A stretch of 64,000 nucleotides of DNA. Source: Opitutus sp. ER46. Its GTDB lineage: Bacteria; Verrucomicrobiota; Verrucomicrobiia; Opitutales; Opitutaceae. A model generated the notes under the pieces. That model ran no database searches and had not been told where the DNA came from. It saw nothing but the letters and a program-made list of their open reading frames with translations. Both the position numbers and the translations under genes were made by a program. Shown one piece after another: positions 26,071 to 35,796 of this stretch. The DNA lies in assembly GCF_003054705.1 (NCBI RefSeq), contig NZ_QAYX01000017.1, forward strand, positions 124,001 to 188,000, in the 5' to 3' direction. The number at the start of each line of letters is the position of its first letter. The first letter of the stretch is position 1.

Positions 26071-26643
26071 ATGCCTCTGAGTTCCATTAAGGACCTTCCT
26101 CGTTACGAGTGCCTCCTTGCCGCGGCACGCGAGTTTCCTGATTTGGATCCGTCGGCGACAGAGGCGTTCATGCATCTCCTCCGTACCGGCGACGAGGTCA
26201 TGAAAATTGCCGAAGAGCATCTGGCAAAACATGATATAACCAAAGGCCGCTTTGGTGTTCTCATGGCCCTCTGGGGGACCCGCCGCCAATGCAACGGGCC
26301 TCATTCGCTTACGCCGGCCGAACTCGCCGATCGGTCCTGTGTCACCCGGGCCACCATGACCGGGCTCATCGACACCCTTGTTCGCGATGGTCTCGTTACG
26401 CGGGCTCCTCACGCCGATGACAGGCGAATGATGTGCGTTCAGATTACGCCCCGGGCTGAGTCGCTCCTAGCCACCATCCTTCCCGAGCATTTCAAGCGTA
26501 TGGCATGGCTGTTGCAGCCGCTTGGCGAAGACGAACGCCGCACGCTCGTCGCCCTCCTGACGAAAGTGCACGCCCAAGCCGCCCAACGTTCCACCCCCAC
26601 CGCCTGTCCCGCCACCGACTCCGCTCCCCAAGCCGCCGGCTGA
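26071..26643 (+). CDS. MarR-family transcriptional regulator
   Basis: A 190-aa winged-helix regulator. The DNA-binding core is 'LTPAELADRSCVTRATMTGLIDTLVRDGLV' (shown by 'LTPAELADRS' and 'TRATMTGLID') followed by the wing 'RAPHADDRRMMCVQITP'. It is the first gene of a four-gene run with the efflux genes, starting 52 bp before the adaptor gene. Most likely it represses this operon and is released by a substrate of the pump (inference from context and the palindrome upstream). The start at 26071 gives a normal MarR length. Confidence 0.92.
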   Translation: MPLSSIKDLPRYECLLAAAREFPDLDPSATEAFMHLLRTGDEVMKIAEEHLAKHDITKGRFGVLMALWGTRRQCNGPHSLTPAELADRSCVTRATMTGLIDTLVRDGLVTRAPHADDRRMMCVQITPRAESLLATILPEHFKRMAWLLQPLGEDERRTLVALLTKVHAQAAQRSTPTACPATDSAPQAAG

Positions 26644-26694
26644 CCTCCTTCCCGCATTATTGTAACTGCTTAGCCTCACCCACCACCACCGCCC

Positions 26695-27831
26695 ATGAAA
26701 CTCGTCCGCTACGCCTTCATCTTCCTGCTGATCGTCGCCTGCATCGCGGGTCCGCTCGCCCTCATCAAGGGCGGCCAGATTCGGACCCTCATGGCCATGG
26801 GCGAGAACCAGGTCATGCCGCCCGAGACCGTGACCGCTGCTCCAGTGGCGCCGCAAACCTGGGAAACCAGCATCTCCGCAACCGGCACCATTGCCCCTGT
26901 TCAGGGTGTTACCGTCGCCGCTGAGGTCGGTGGCAAGGTCACCCAGATTGCCTTCGAGGCGGGTGCCAACGTGAAAGCCGGCGACCTCCTCGTCCAACTC
27001 GACACTGCCACCGAGGAGGCCCAACTCCGCGCCGCCGAGGCTACCGCCGCCCTCGCCAAGGCTAATCTCCAGCGCGCCAAAGACCTCCGCGAGAGCAACA
27101 CCAACTCCGTCGCAGAGCTCGATGCCGCGGACGCCCAGGCCAAGCAGGCCGCCGCCCAAGTCGATAACCTCAAGGGCGTCATCGCCAAGAAGACCATTCG
27201 CGCCCCCTTCGCCGGCCGCCTCGGCCTTCGCATGATCAACCTCGGCCAGGTCCTGCGCGAAGGCGACGAGATCACCGCGCTCCAAACGCTTGACCCGATT
27301 TACGCCAACTTCTCCGTGCCGCAGCAGCGCTTGGCCCGGCTCGAACCCGGTACTCCGGTCCGCGTCCAGACCGACGCCGCGCCGAACGTGACGTTCGACG
27401 GCAAGATCACGGCTATCAACGCCGAGGTCGATCCCGTCACCCGCAACGTCCGGGTGCAGGCCACCCTCGCCAACAAGGGCGAGAAGCTCCGCTCCGGCAT
27501 GTTCGCCAACGTCGATGTCATCCTGCCCGAGAAGCAGGAGGTTCTCGCCATCCCGGCGACTGCCGTCCTCTACGCGCCTTTCGGCGACTCCGTCTTCGTG
27601 GTCGAGGACCGCAAGGACGAAAAATCCGGCGAGACCAAGAAGGTTCTCCGCCAGCAGTTCATCCGCATCGGCCTGGCGCGCGGCGATTTCGTCGCCGTCG
27701 TCGACGGCCTTAAGCCGGGCGAGACCGTCGTCACTTCCGGGGTCTTCAAGCTCCGCGGCGGCATGGCGGTCGTGATCGACAACAAGCTCGCGCCCAAGGC
27801 GCAGCTCGATCCCAAGCCCGCCAATACCTGA
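26695..27831 (+). CDS. RND efflux periplasmic adaptor (membrane fusion protein)
   Basis: A 378-aa periplasmic adaptor that links the inner-membrane RND pump to TolC. An N-terminal hydrophobic anchor or signal spans about residues 5-25. A lipoyl/barrel-sandwich half motif is at 'ATGTIAPVQGVTVAAEVGGKV' (ends given) and a second at 'TIRAPFAGRLGLR'. Between them is an Ala/Lys/Glu-rich coiled-coil hairpin (about 105-160). There is no lipobox cysteine. It is followed 49 bp later by the permease. Confidence 0.95.
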   Translation: MKLVRYAFIFLLIVACIAGPLALIKGGQIRTLMAMGENQVMPPETVTAAPVAPQTWETSISATGTIAPVQGVTVAAEVGGKVTQIAFEAGANVKAGDLLVQLDTATEEAQLRAAEATAALAKANLQRAKDLRESNTNSVAELDAADAQAKQAAAQVDNLKGVIAKKTIRAPFAGRLGLRMINLGQVLREGDEITALQTLDPIYANFSVPQQRLARLEPGTPVRVQTDAAPNVTFDGKITAINAEVDPVTRNVRVQATLANKGEKLRSGMFANVDVILPEKQEVLAIPATAVLYAPFGDSVFVVEDRKDEKSGETKKVLRQQFIRIGLARGDFVAVVDGLKPGETVVTSGVFKLRGGMAVVIDNKLAPKAQLDPKPANT

Positions 27832-27880
27832 TCCGCGCTGCGTGCCGGTTGCCTACCACCATGGCCAGCCCACACCACCC

Positions 27881-30800
27881 ATGAAACCTGCCTTTACCGA
27901 TCTCTTCATTCGACGTCCCGTCCTGGCGATCGTCGTCAATCTCGTCATCGTCATCGCCGGTATCCAAGCCTGGCGGACGCTCAGCATCCGCCAGTATCCG
28001 CGCAGTGAAAACGCCTCCGTGGTCGTTTCCACCGCCTACGTCGGGGCCAACGCCGAGCTCGTCCGCGGCTTCGTCACCACGCCCCTCGAGCGTGCCATCG
28101 CCTCCGCCGACGGCATCGATTACGTCCAGTCCAAGAGCCTGCAGAACATCTCGGTCATCACCGCGCGCCTGAAGCTCAATTACGATCCGACCAAGGCACT
28201 CGCGGAAATCACCTCCAAGGTGAACCAGGTCCGCAACGACCTGCCACCCGAGGCCGAGGTGCCGTCGATCACGGTCGAGTCCGCCGACTCCCAGATCGCC
28301 GCCGCCTACCTGAGCTTCTCGTCCACCATCCTGAACCAGGCGGAGATCACCGACTACCTCACCCGCGTCGTACAACCGCGCCTCGGTGCGGTCGCCGGGG
28401 TGCAGCGGGCCGAGGTGCTCGGCGCCCGCGTTTTCGCCATGCGCGTGTGGCTCAAGCCGGACCGGATGGCCGCCCTCAACATCAGCCCGGCGCAGGTCCG
28501 CCAGGCGCTCGCGGCGAACAACTACCTGTCCGCCGTCGGCACCACCAAGGGTAACCTCGTCCAGGTCAACCTCACGGCTAACACCGACCTCCACACGGTC
28601 GACGAATTCAAGCAGCTCGTCATCCGCCAGCAGAATGACACGAGCGTCCGCCTCCGGGACATCGCCGACGTCGAACTCGGTGCCGAGGATTACGACACCG
28701 AGGTCCGCTACTCCGGCAAGACCGCCGTTTTCATGGGCATCTTCCCGCTGCCCAATGCCAACACGATCGATGTGGTGAAGCGCGTGCTGAAGGAACTCGA
28801 CCTCGTCAAACGCGACCTGCCGTCGGGTCTCGAGGCGGCGGTCGCGTATGATGCTTCCGCCTACATCAGCACCGCCATCAGCGAGGTCACCCACACGCTC
28901 ATCGACACGCTGCTCATCGTCGTCGTGGTGATCTTCCTCTTCCTCGGCTCGATGCGCTCGGTGCTCGTGCCGGTGCTCGCCATCCCCGTCTCCCTCGTCG
29001 GCGGCATCTTCCTGATGCAGATGTTCGGGTTCACCCTCAACCTGCTGACGCTGCTCGCGATCGTGCTTTCGGTCGGTCTCGTCGTCGACGACGCCATTGT
29101 CGTGGTCGAGAACGTCGAACGGCACCTGCGCGAGGGCCGAACCCCGCGCGAGGCTGCCATCCTGGGCGCCCGCGAGCTCGTCGGACCCGTCATCGCGATG
29201 ACCGTCACGCTCGCCGCGGTGTACGCCCCGATCGGTCTCCAGGGCGGCCTCACCGGCGCGCTCTTCCGCGAGTTCGCGCTCACCCTCGCCGGCGCCGTCA
29301 CCATCTCCGGCATCGTCGCCCTCACGCTCTCGCCCATGATGTCGGCGCGCCTCCTCAAGAGTGCCGAGGCCGAGGAACGCGGCTTCGCCGGCTGGGTGAA
29401 CCACCGCTTCGACAAGCTCCGGCAAACCTACGGCCGCGTGCTGGGCCGCACGCTGCAGCATCGTCCGGTCGTCTACATGCTCTGGGTGATCGTCTTCGCA
29501 ATGTGGATTCCGATGTTCATGATGTCGCCCAAGGAACTCGCGCCCAATGAGGACCAGGGCTTCATGTTCGCGATCGTCACGGCGCCCGCGAATGCCACCG
29601 CCGACCAGAAGAGCCAGCAGGCGCGGGCCATCGAGCAGGCGTTCCTCGAGACGCCCGAAACCGATCTGACGTTCACCATCATGTTCCCGCCGTCGGTCGG
29701 TGCGTCCATGGGGGCCGACGGCTTCGCCGGCCTGGTGACCAAACCGTGGCAGCACCCGCGTCAACGCACGATCTTCCAGATCCAGGAAGAGCTCTCGATG
29801 AAGCTGATGAAGATTCCGGGCATCCAGGTTTTCGCCGCGACGCCCGCCGCGCTCCCCGGCGGCAGCAACTTCCCGGTTGAGTTCGTGGTCGCCTCGACCG
29901 GCGACACCAACGAGCTGCTCACCATGGCGCAGAAGATCGAGGCGGAGGCGATGAAGTCGGGCAAGTTCCGCTTCCTCCAACTCGACCTCAAGATCGACCA
30001 GCCGCAGGCCGAGGTCGTCATCGACCGCGAGAAAGTCGCGGCCCTCGGACTCAACCTCGCCCAGGTGGGCGCCGATCTCGGTTCCGCCCTCGGCGGCAAC
30101 TACGTCAACCGGTTCAACATCTCCGGTCGCAGCTACAAGGTCATCCCGCAGATCGAGCGGACCGACCGGCTCAACCCGGACCAACTCCGCGATATCTACA
30201 TCAGCGGCCCCAAGGGCGAACTGATCCCGCTGAGCTCGGTGGCCCACATCGAGAATCGCGTCGTGCCGCGGTCGTTGAACCGCTTCCAGCAGCTCAATGC
30301 CGTTACGATCTCCGGCGTCCCCGCCACCACGCTCGACCACGCGCTCAAGACGCTCGAGGAAATCTCGCGCGACGTCCTGCCGGGCGGCTACACGATCGAT
30401 TACACGGGCGAGTCGCGCCAGCTGCGTCAGGAGGGCAACAAATTCGTTCCCGCCTTCACGCTGGCGGTCGTGCTGATCTTCCTCGCCCTCGCGGTGCAGT
30501 TTAACTCGTTCCGCGACCCGCTCGTGATCCTGGCCGGCTCGGTGCCCCTCGCGCTCTTCGGCGCGTTGATCTTCACCTGGCTGAAGTTCCCGGTGCCGAA
30601 CATGCCGTACTGGACCAATGCGTTCACGACCACGCTCAACATCTACGCGCAGGTGGGCCTGGTGACCCTGGTCGGCCTGATCGCGAAGAACGGCATCCTG
30701 ATCGTGGAGTTTGCCAACAAGCTCCAGGAACAGGGCCGCACGAAGCTCGAGGCGGCCCACGAGGCCGCGATGACCCGCTTGCGCCCGGTGCTGATGACCA

Positions 30801-31030
30801 GTGCCGCGACCATCGCCGGTCACTTCCCGCTGATCCTCGTCACTGGTGCCGGCGCCGCCGCCCGAAATTCCATTGGCCTCGTGCTCGTCGGCGGTATGAC
30901 GATCGGCACGTTCTTCACCCTCTTCGTGGTGCCTGCCCTGTACGTGCTCATCGCGCGCGACCACCGCGCGGAGGCCCAGGCCACCGCGACGGAAACGGCG
31001 CTCGAGCCGGCTCCCACGTTCGTCAAATAA
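27881..31030 (+). CDS. RND multidrug efflux permease (HAE1 family)
   Basis: A 1049-aa proton-driven inner-membrane pump. Twelve membrane helices are expected: one near residue 12, a cluster at about 335-550 and another at about 860-1030. The proton-relay aspartates in TM4 are D403 and D404 ('GLVVDDAIVVVENV'). Large periplasmic loops lie between TM1-2 and TM7-8. It forms the tripartite system with the adaptor before it and the TolC homologue 6 bp after it. Substrates are unknown. The opposite strand carries a 1626-codon open frame that is a composition shadow. Confidence 0.97.
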   Translation: MKPAFTDLFIRRPVLAIVVNLVIVIAGIQAWRTLSIRQYPRSENASVVVSTAYVGANAELVRGFVTTPLERAIASADGIDYVQSKSLQNISVITARLKLNYDPTKALAEITSKVNQVRNDLPPEAEVPSITVESADSQIAAAYLSFSSTILNQAEITDYLTRVVQPRLGAVAGVQRAEVLGARVFAMRVWLKPDRMAALNISPAQVRQALAANNYLSAVGTTKGNLVQVNLTANTDLHTVDEFKQLVIRQQNDTSVRLRDIADVELGAEDYDTEVRYSGKTAVFMGIFPLPNANTIDVVKRVLKELDLVKRDLPSGLEAAVAYDASAYISTAISEVTHTLIDTLLIVVVVIFLFLGSMRSVLVPVLAIPVSLVGGIFLMQMFGFTLNLLTLLAIVLSVGLVVDDAIVVVENVERHLREGRTPREAAILGARELVGPVIAMTVTLAAVYAPIGLQGGLTGALFREFALTLAGAVTISGIVALTLSPMMSARLLKSAEAEERGFAGWVNHRFDKLRQTYGRVLGRTLQHRPVVYMLWVIVFAMWIPMFMMSPKELAPNEDQGFMFAIVTAPANATADQKSQQARAIEQAFLETPETDLTFTIMFPPSVGASMGADGFAGLVTKPWQHPRQRTIFQIQEELSMKLMKIPGIQVFAATPAALPGGSNFPVEFVVASTGDTNELLTMAQKIEAEAMKSGKFRFLQLDLKIDQPQAEVVIDREKVAALGLNLAQVGADLGSALGGNYVNRFNISGRSYKVIPQIERTDRLNPDQLRDIYISGPKGELIPLSSVAHIENRVVPRSLNRFQQLNAVTISGVPATTLDHALKTLEEISRDVLPGGYTIDYTGESRQLRQEGNKFVPAFTLAVVLIFLALAVQFNSFRDPLVILAGSVPLALFGALIFTWLKFPVPNMPYWTNAFTTTLNIYAQVGLVTLVGLIAKNGILIVEFANKLQEQGRTKLEAAHEAAMTRLRPVLMTSAATIAGHFPLILVTGAGAAARNSIGLVLVGGMTIGTFFTLFVVPALYVLIARDHRAEAQATATETALEPAPTFVK

Positions 31031-31036
31031 CTCACC

Positions 31037-32401
31037 ATGAAACTCGTCCGCCAATCCTTCACGCCCGTGCGCCCACTGGCCGTGTTCCTGGCCACCGCAC
31101 TGTTCCTCAGCGTGAGCGCCGCTCCGGGTCGCGCCGCTGCCGCTCCCACCGGTCCCGCGCCTGAAACGCTGGACCTGCGGAGCGCGATCGCCTTCGCGCT
31201 GGAGAACAACTTCGCCATCCGGCAGGCGAAGGAGCGCATCCGGCAGCAGGAGGGTGTCGTCCTCGAGGTGCGGGCCCGGCAGATCCCGAATGTCGGCGCC
31301 GCCGGTACCTACCAGCTCAACGAGAAGGAGATCAGCTCCTACATTCCCGCGGCCGACCGGTCCTGGCAGATCAGCGTCACCGCCACCCAGGTGCTCTTCG
31401 CCGGCGGCGGCGTGCGCTCGGCGGTGCGCGGCTCCAACCTCGCGCGCGAGGCGGCCGTGCTCGACCTCCAGGCCACGATCAACGACGCGCTGCTCCAGGT
31501 GCGCACCGCCTTCTATGGCGTCCTGCTCGCCCGGGAGAAGATCAAGGTTCAGGAGTCCAACCTCGAGCTGCTCCAAAGCCAGTTGCGTACCGCGACCGAC
31601 CGCTACCGCGCCGGCACGGTTTCGAGCTTCGAACAACTCCGCGCCGAGGTCGCCGTGGCCAACGCCCGCGCGCCGTTGATCACCGCGCGCAACGACTACC
31701 GGCTCGCCATTGAAACCCTGCGGCAGGTTGCCGGCTACACCAGCGCTTCGCGCGATCCGCAAAGCCGGCCGCCGGAGTTTGTCGGCACGCTCGACTTCAC
31801 GCCGGTCAACTTCGACCTCGCGTCCGCGTTTGGGGCCGCCCACGCCAATCGGCCCGACCTCAAGCGGCTCGAGAAGCTCGTCGATGCCGGCCAGGAGAAC
31901 GTGAAGACCGCCCGCGCCGGTTACCTCCCGACGGTGTCCGCCTTCGGTGGCTGGGCGCTCCGTCGCGGCTCGACCAACGCCTTTCGCGACTCCCCGGAGG
32001 GGTTCCTCGGCGGCGTCCAGTCCCAGTGGAACATCTTCGACGGGCGGGCCACCGCCGGTCGCGTCATCCAGGCTCGTTCCGCGGTTGAGCAGGCCCGCCT
32101 CGGGCTGACCGAGACGCAGCTGGCGGTCGACGTCGCGGTTCGCCGCGCGTACTCGCAGTGGCAGGAAGCGACCGAACTCGCCGAGACCTCGCAAAAGGTC
32201 GTGGAGCAGGCGACCGAAGCCGTGCGCCTCGCCAACGCCCGTTACGCGGCCGGCACCAGCACGCAGCTGGATGTTCTCCAGGCCCAGGTCGAGCTCACCA
32301 CGGCCCGCACGAACCAGATCCAGGCCTTCTATTCGTACAATGTCGCGGTCGCGGCCCTCCGCACGGCGATGGGCCTCGCCGACGAATTCGTGACGCGCTG
32401 A
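31037..32401 (+). CDS. TolC-family outer-membrane efflux protein
   Basis: A 454-aa outer-membrane channel of the tripartite efflux system. A signal peptide is visible at about residues 1-35. Two OEP repeats follow, each rich in heptad-like Ala/Leu/Arg helices ('LDLRSAIAFALENNFAIRQAKERI' begins the first, cut by its ends) and a strand segment such as 'VSAFGGWALR'. It starts 6 bp after the permease stop, clearly the same operon. Confidence 0.95.
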   Translation: MKLVRQSFTPVRPLAVFLATALFLSVSAAPGRAAAAPTGPAPETLDLRSAIAFALENNFAIRQAKERIRQQEGVVLEVRARQIPNVGAAGTYQLNEKEISSYIPAADRSWQISVTATQVLFAGGGVRSAVRGSNLAREAAVLDLQATINDALLQVRTAFYGVLLAREKIKVQESNLELLQSQLRTATDRYRAGTVSSFEQLRAEVAVANARAPLITARNDYRLAIETLRQVAGYTSASRDPQSRPPEFVGTLDFTPVNFDLASAFGAAHANRPDLKRLEKLVDAGQENVKTARAGYLPTVSAFGGWALRRGSTNAFRDSPEGFLGGVQSQWNIFDGRATAGRVIQARSAVEQARLGLTETQLAVDVAVRRAYSQWQEATELAETSQKVVEQATEAVRLANARYAAGTSTQLDVLQAQVELTTARTNQIQAFYSYNVAVAALRTAMGLADEFVTR

Positions 32402-32637
32402 GCCCGGTTGGGTGACTCGCGGCCCTCCCGGCAGGCATGCCGCAGGGCCACGAGCCGCGCGGCCTGCAGGGGGACGGCGCGACAGGCTGGCCGTGGCCGT
32501 GCCTCCCTGTCGCCGGATGGCAAGAACAGGGGAGCCCCAGCCCGCCGACGTCGCCCAGAATCCGTACAACTGGTGGCATCTCCGGTCGTCATAACCGTAG
32601 TCGCCACCACCGGTTTGGTGTGCCACATCTTCCGCTC

Positions 32638-35600
32638 ATGAAACCCATCCGGCTCATCGTGATCAGCGCCTCCGTCGTGGCGGCGTTGGTCCTGCTTGCC
32701 GCCGTGGTGGTGTTTTCCTCGGCGTTCCAGACCTGGGCTTTCCGGCGTGCGGTCGCTGGCACCCCGGGAGTGCACCTCGCGGTCGAACGTGTGTCCGCCG
32801 GCTTCAGGTACGTCGACCTCACCGAGATTCGCTATGAGGAGCCGGGGCTGCGTCTTCACGCGCCGGCGGTTCATATCGAACTCGATGTGCTCCGGGCGGT
32901 GTGGAGCCGGCAGTTTGCCATCGCGTCGCTCACGGCGGAGGGATGGACCGTCACACTCGTCGAACCGGTCGCCCCGGCCAACGTGCCGCCGTCCGCCGCG
33001 TCCGAGCCCGCTCGGCAGCCGGCGAACGAAGGCACGCCTCCGGTCGCCGCGTCCGGCGCCCCGGCCGCGCTGACGCCGACGACGTTTGCCGGGGTCTTTG
33101 ATCCCGTGCGGCTGCCCTATGACCTGGCGGTCGATCACCTGGCCGTGCGGGGGCAGGTGATCCTGCCGGCTGACCGCGGTCGCGTCCTGGTCGACATGTC
33201 CGGCGGCGGACTGGGGGCGGGGCGGCGCGCCGACTTCAAGGTCAACGCCAAGGCGACGTTCCGCGACGAGACGGTCAACGCGGTGACCGCCGAGGGCAAC
33301 CTGGTCGCGACGATGGATACGCCGCGCACGCTCACCGAAGTGGGCCTGCGGCTGGACGCCACCGCGAGTGGCGGGCAGCTCACGGCGCCCGTGCCGCTTC
33401 ACGCCGAACTTGGCGCGCGGCGCAGCGGCGCGGCGGAGACATATTCCGTGCGGGTGACGCGCGGCGACCGGCGGCTCGCCGCGCTGCAGGCGGAGTTTCC
33501 GAATCACGGCAAGGACCAGTTGACCGGGGCATGGCAGCTCGATGTGCGCCACGTCGATCTGGCGCCGTTCGCGCTGGGCTGGCGCGTGCCGCAGTTCAGC
33601 GCCTTGGGCGAGGGGACGTTTGAGACCGAGCCGTCGTTGGCGACGGTGCACGCCACGGGAAAGCTCGATGCCACTTTCGAGAACCTCGCTGTCCTGAAGC
33701 CCGACCTCGCCGTACTCGGTGCGATCAAGCTGTCGGCCGACCTGGACGTTGCGCGCCAGGGCGACGTCCTCACCGTGGGAAAACTCGATGTCGCCGTCGC
33801 AACCAGCAACGGGGGCGCCCCCGCGGCGGCCGATTCGGCGTGGCGGGCGGTGGGAACGATTCGGGCGCTGCAGCCGTTTCAGTTCACCGCGCATGCGCGG
33901 GAGGTAAGTGCCGCGGATCCGGCGCGCGATCTCATCGGCATTGCGCTGGAGGGACTGCCGCTCGAGTGGCTCCGACCGATTTTTCCCCAGGTTCAGGTTA
34001 CCGGCAGCAACGTACGTGGTGAACTCGTCGCCACGCCGCGCGCGGGTGGGTTCAGCTTCCGCACGCGGGTGCCGCTGATTGTGCGCAACCTCGAGCTGCG
34101 CCACCGCGGCAAGGCCGTGCTCCAGCACCTTGACCTTTCCTTGTCGACCTCCGGCGATTTCACGCCGGAGGGCTGGCAGGCGGAGGTGAACGGGTTCACC
34201 GCCCGCAGCGGCGAAGCGCGCATGCTGCTCCTCGATGCGAAGGCCGGCCAGCTCGCCGGCGCGAATCAGCCGATCAAGGCGACTGGCTTGCTGAGCGTCG
34301 ACCTTGGCGCCCTGCTCGCGCAGCCGTTGGCGGCCAAGCTCCTCGCGATCGACCGGGGCGATGCGAGCATCGAGTTTGCCGCGAGCCTCGGCCGCCGGCA
34401 GGAGATCCAGGCCAATGTCCGCGTGAAGAACCTTGGTTTGCCCAGCGGTGCCTCCGCCAACGTCGCGCTGCCTGCGGTTTCCGCGACGGTCCGGGCGGAT
34501 ATCGCGGAGGACGGCACCGTGACGGTGAATGTCCCTGTCACGCTGGTGCGGGAGGAGCGGACCTCCGACGTGACCGTGGCCGGGACGTACAAACCTGCAC
34601 GTGGCGGCGGCACCTTTGACGGCCATGCGCTCAGCCAGCATTTCGACCTGGGCGATGCGCGCGTGCTCGGCGAGATGTTGCCGCCAAAAGCGGGCGACGG
34701 GGCGTCCGCCACTCCGGCTTGGGCCGGGTTGAAGGGCACGGTTGGCGTCCAGCTCAAGGAGCTCGTCTACTCCCGCACGCTGACGCTCAACAACGTCATC
34801 GGAACCCTGCGGCTCAGTGGCGATGCCGTGAAATTCGACAATCTACGCGCCGCCGTGGGCGAGGGAGGGGCGCAGGCCAACGGCGCGGTGACCTTCTCCG
34901 CGCAGAAGCGGCCGCCCTACGGCCTCAACGCCGACCTGTCGCTCTCCGATGTGGATCCCGGCCCGTTGCTGGCGAGCGTGAATCCGGGGCAGCCGCCGAC
35001 GATCGAGGGCCGTTTCACCATCAACTCCCATCTGCAGGCCGCCGCCGCTTCCCTCGAGGAGCTCTCGCATGGCGCCGCCGGCGATTTCCAGCTTACCAGC
35101 AGGTCGGGGGTATTCCGCGGGCTGTCGGTAAACGTCGGCAATCTCGTCGAGAACTCCAGCAAGCTCGCCACGTGGCTGGCGTCGGCTGGACACGCGATCA
35201 CGTCGCTGGCCGGGAAGAAGCCGGACTACGACGAGATCACGAGCCGCTCGCAGGCGGCGAACGAGCTGGCCCGCATCCTGTCGGCGATCGCGTACGACCA
35301 GTTGAGCATCGTCGTGTCCCGCGATGCGCTTGGGCAGATGAACGTGAAGGAGATCACGCTGATTTCTCCGGAGATTCGCATCACGGGGACCGGCCGCTCC
35401 CTCGGCGCGCCGGGCCGCTCCCTGGGAGAGGGCTTCCTGGCGTTGGAGTACCAGCTGCGCGCGCGGGGCCGCCCGGCCGAGTTGATGAAGTACCTCGGGG
35501 TGCTCGATCCGAAGCCGGACAATCTTGGCTACGCGAGTTGCACCATCCCGGTGCGCGTGCAGGGGACGCTCGCCAAGGTCGACACGACCGAGTTGAGCAA

Positions 35601-35682
35601 CCGGCTGGTGGCGCTGGCGGTGGAGAAGACGGGCCTGACGGAAAAGGCCGTCGACTGGATCAACCGGCTGCGCGGCAAATAG
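32638..35682 (+). CDS. AsmA-like large envelope protein
   Basis: A 1014-aa protein with one N-terminal membrane helix (about residues 5-28) and a very long periplasmic beta-rich body. The C-terminal third ('FDNLRAAVGEGGAQANGAVTF', 'GLNADLSLSDVDPGPLLA', 'AAASLEELSHGAAGDFQLTS') matches the AsmA-like C-terminal pattern. Members of this family are thought to carry phospholipids between inner and outer membranes. It ends with 'VDWINRLRGK'. It lies 236 bp after tolC and may have its own promoter. Confidence 0.8.
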   Translation: MKPIRLIVISASVVAALVLLAAVVVFSSAFQTWAFRRAVAGTPGVHLAVERVSAGFRYVDLTEIRYEEPGLRLHAPAVHIELDVLRAVWSRQFAIASLTAEGWTVTLVEPVAPANVPPSAASEPARQPANEGTPPVAASGAPAALTPTTFAGVFDPVRLPYDLAVDHLAVRGQVILPADRGRVLVDMSGGGLGAGRRADFKVNAKATFRDETVNAVTAEGNLVATMDTPRTLTEVGLRLDATASGGQLTAPVPLHAELGARRSGAAETYSVRVTRGDRRLAALQAEFPNHGKDQLTGAWQLDVRHVDLAPFALGWRVPQFSALGEGTFETEPSLATVHATGKLDATFENLAVLKPDLAVLGAIKLSADLDVARQGDVLTVGKLDVAVATSNGGAPAAADSAWRAVGTIRALQPFQFTAHAREVSAADPARDLIGIALEGLPLEWLRPIFPQVQVTGSNVRGELVATPRAGGFSFRTRVPLIVRNLELRHRGKAVLQHLDLSLSTSGDFTPEGWQAEVNGFTARSGEARMLLLDAKAGQLAGANQPIKATGLLSVDLGALLAQPLAAKLLAIDRGDASIEFAASLGRRQEIQANVRVKNLGLPSGASANVALPAVSATVRADIAEDGTVTVNVPVTLVREERTSDVTVAGTYKPARGGGTFDGHALSQHFDLGDARVLGEMLPPKAGDGASATPAWAGLKGTVGVQLKELVYSRTLTLNNVIGTLRLSGDAVKFDNLRAAVGEGGAQANGAVTFSAQKRPPYGLNADLSLSDVDPGPLLASVNPGQPPTIEGRFTINSHLQAAAASLEELSHGAAGDFQLTSRSGVFRGLSVNVGNLVENSSKLATWLASAGHAITSLAGKKPDYDEITSRSQAANELARILSAIAYDQLSIVVSRDALGQMNVKEITLISPEIRITGTGRSLGAPGRSLGEGFLALEYQLRARGRPAELMKYLGVLDPKPDNLGYASCTIPVRVQGTLAKVDTTELSNRLVALAVEKTGLTEKAVDWINRLRGK

Positions 35683-35796
35683 CCGCGCCGGCCGAGGCGC
35701 TCGCGGCGTCGGTGGCGTGCGCCTGCCGTCGAATCGCCCTGCTGGCGACCGAGCTTTCGGCTGGCGCGAGGCGCGTTCCCGCGCGAGGCTCGCGGC

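Noticed and set aside
27746-32626. A 1626-codon open frame antisense to the whole RND efflux operon
   Set aside because: It mirrors the codon bias of the three real genes on the other strand, runs across their boundaries and has low-complexity Glu/Arg/Asp/Gly-rich text. It is a composition shadow.
31037-35682. AsmA-like gene as a fifth member of the efflux operon
   Set aside because: 236 bp separate it from tolC and its function is unrelated; a shared transcript cannot be excluded but is not supported.
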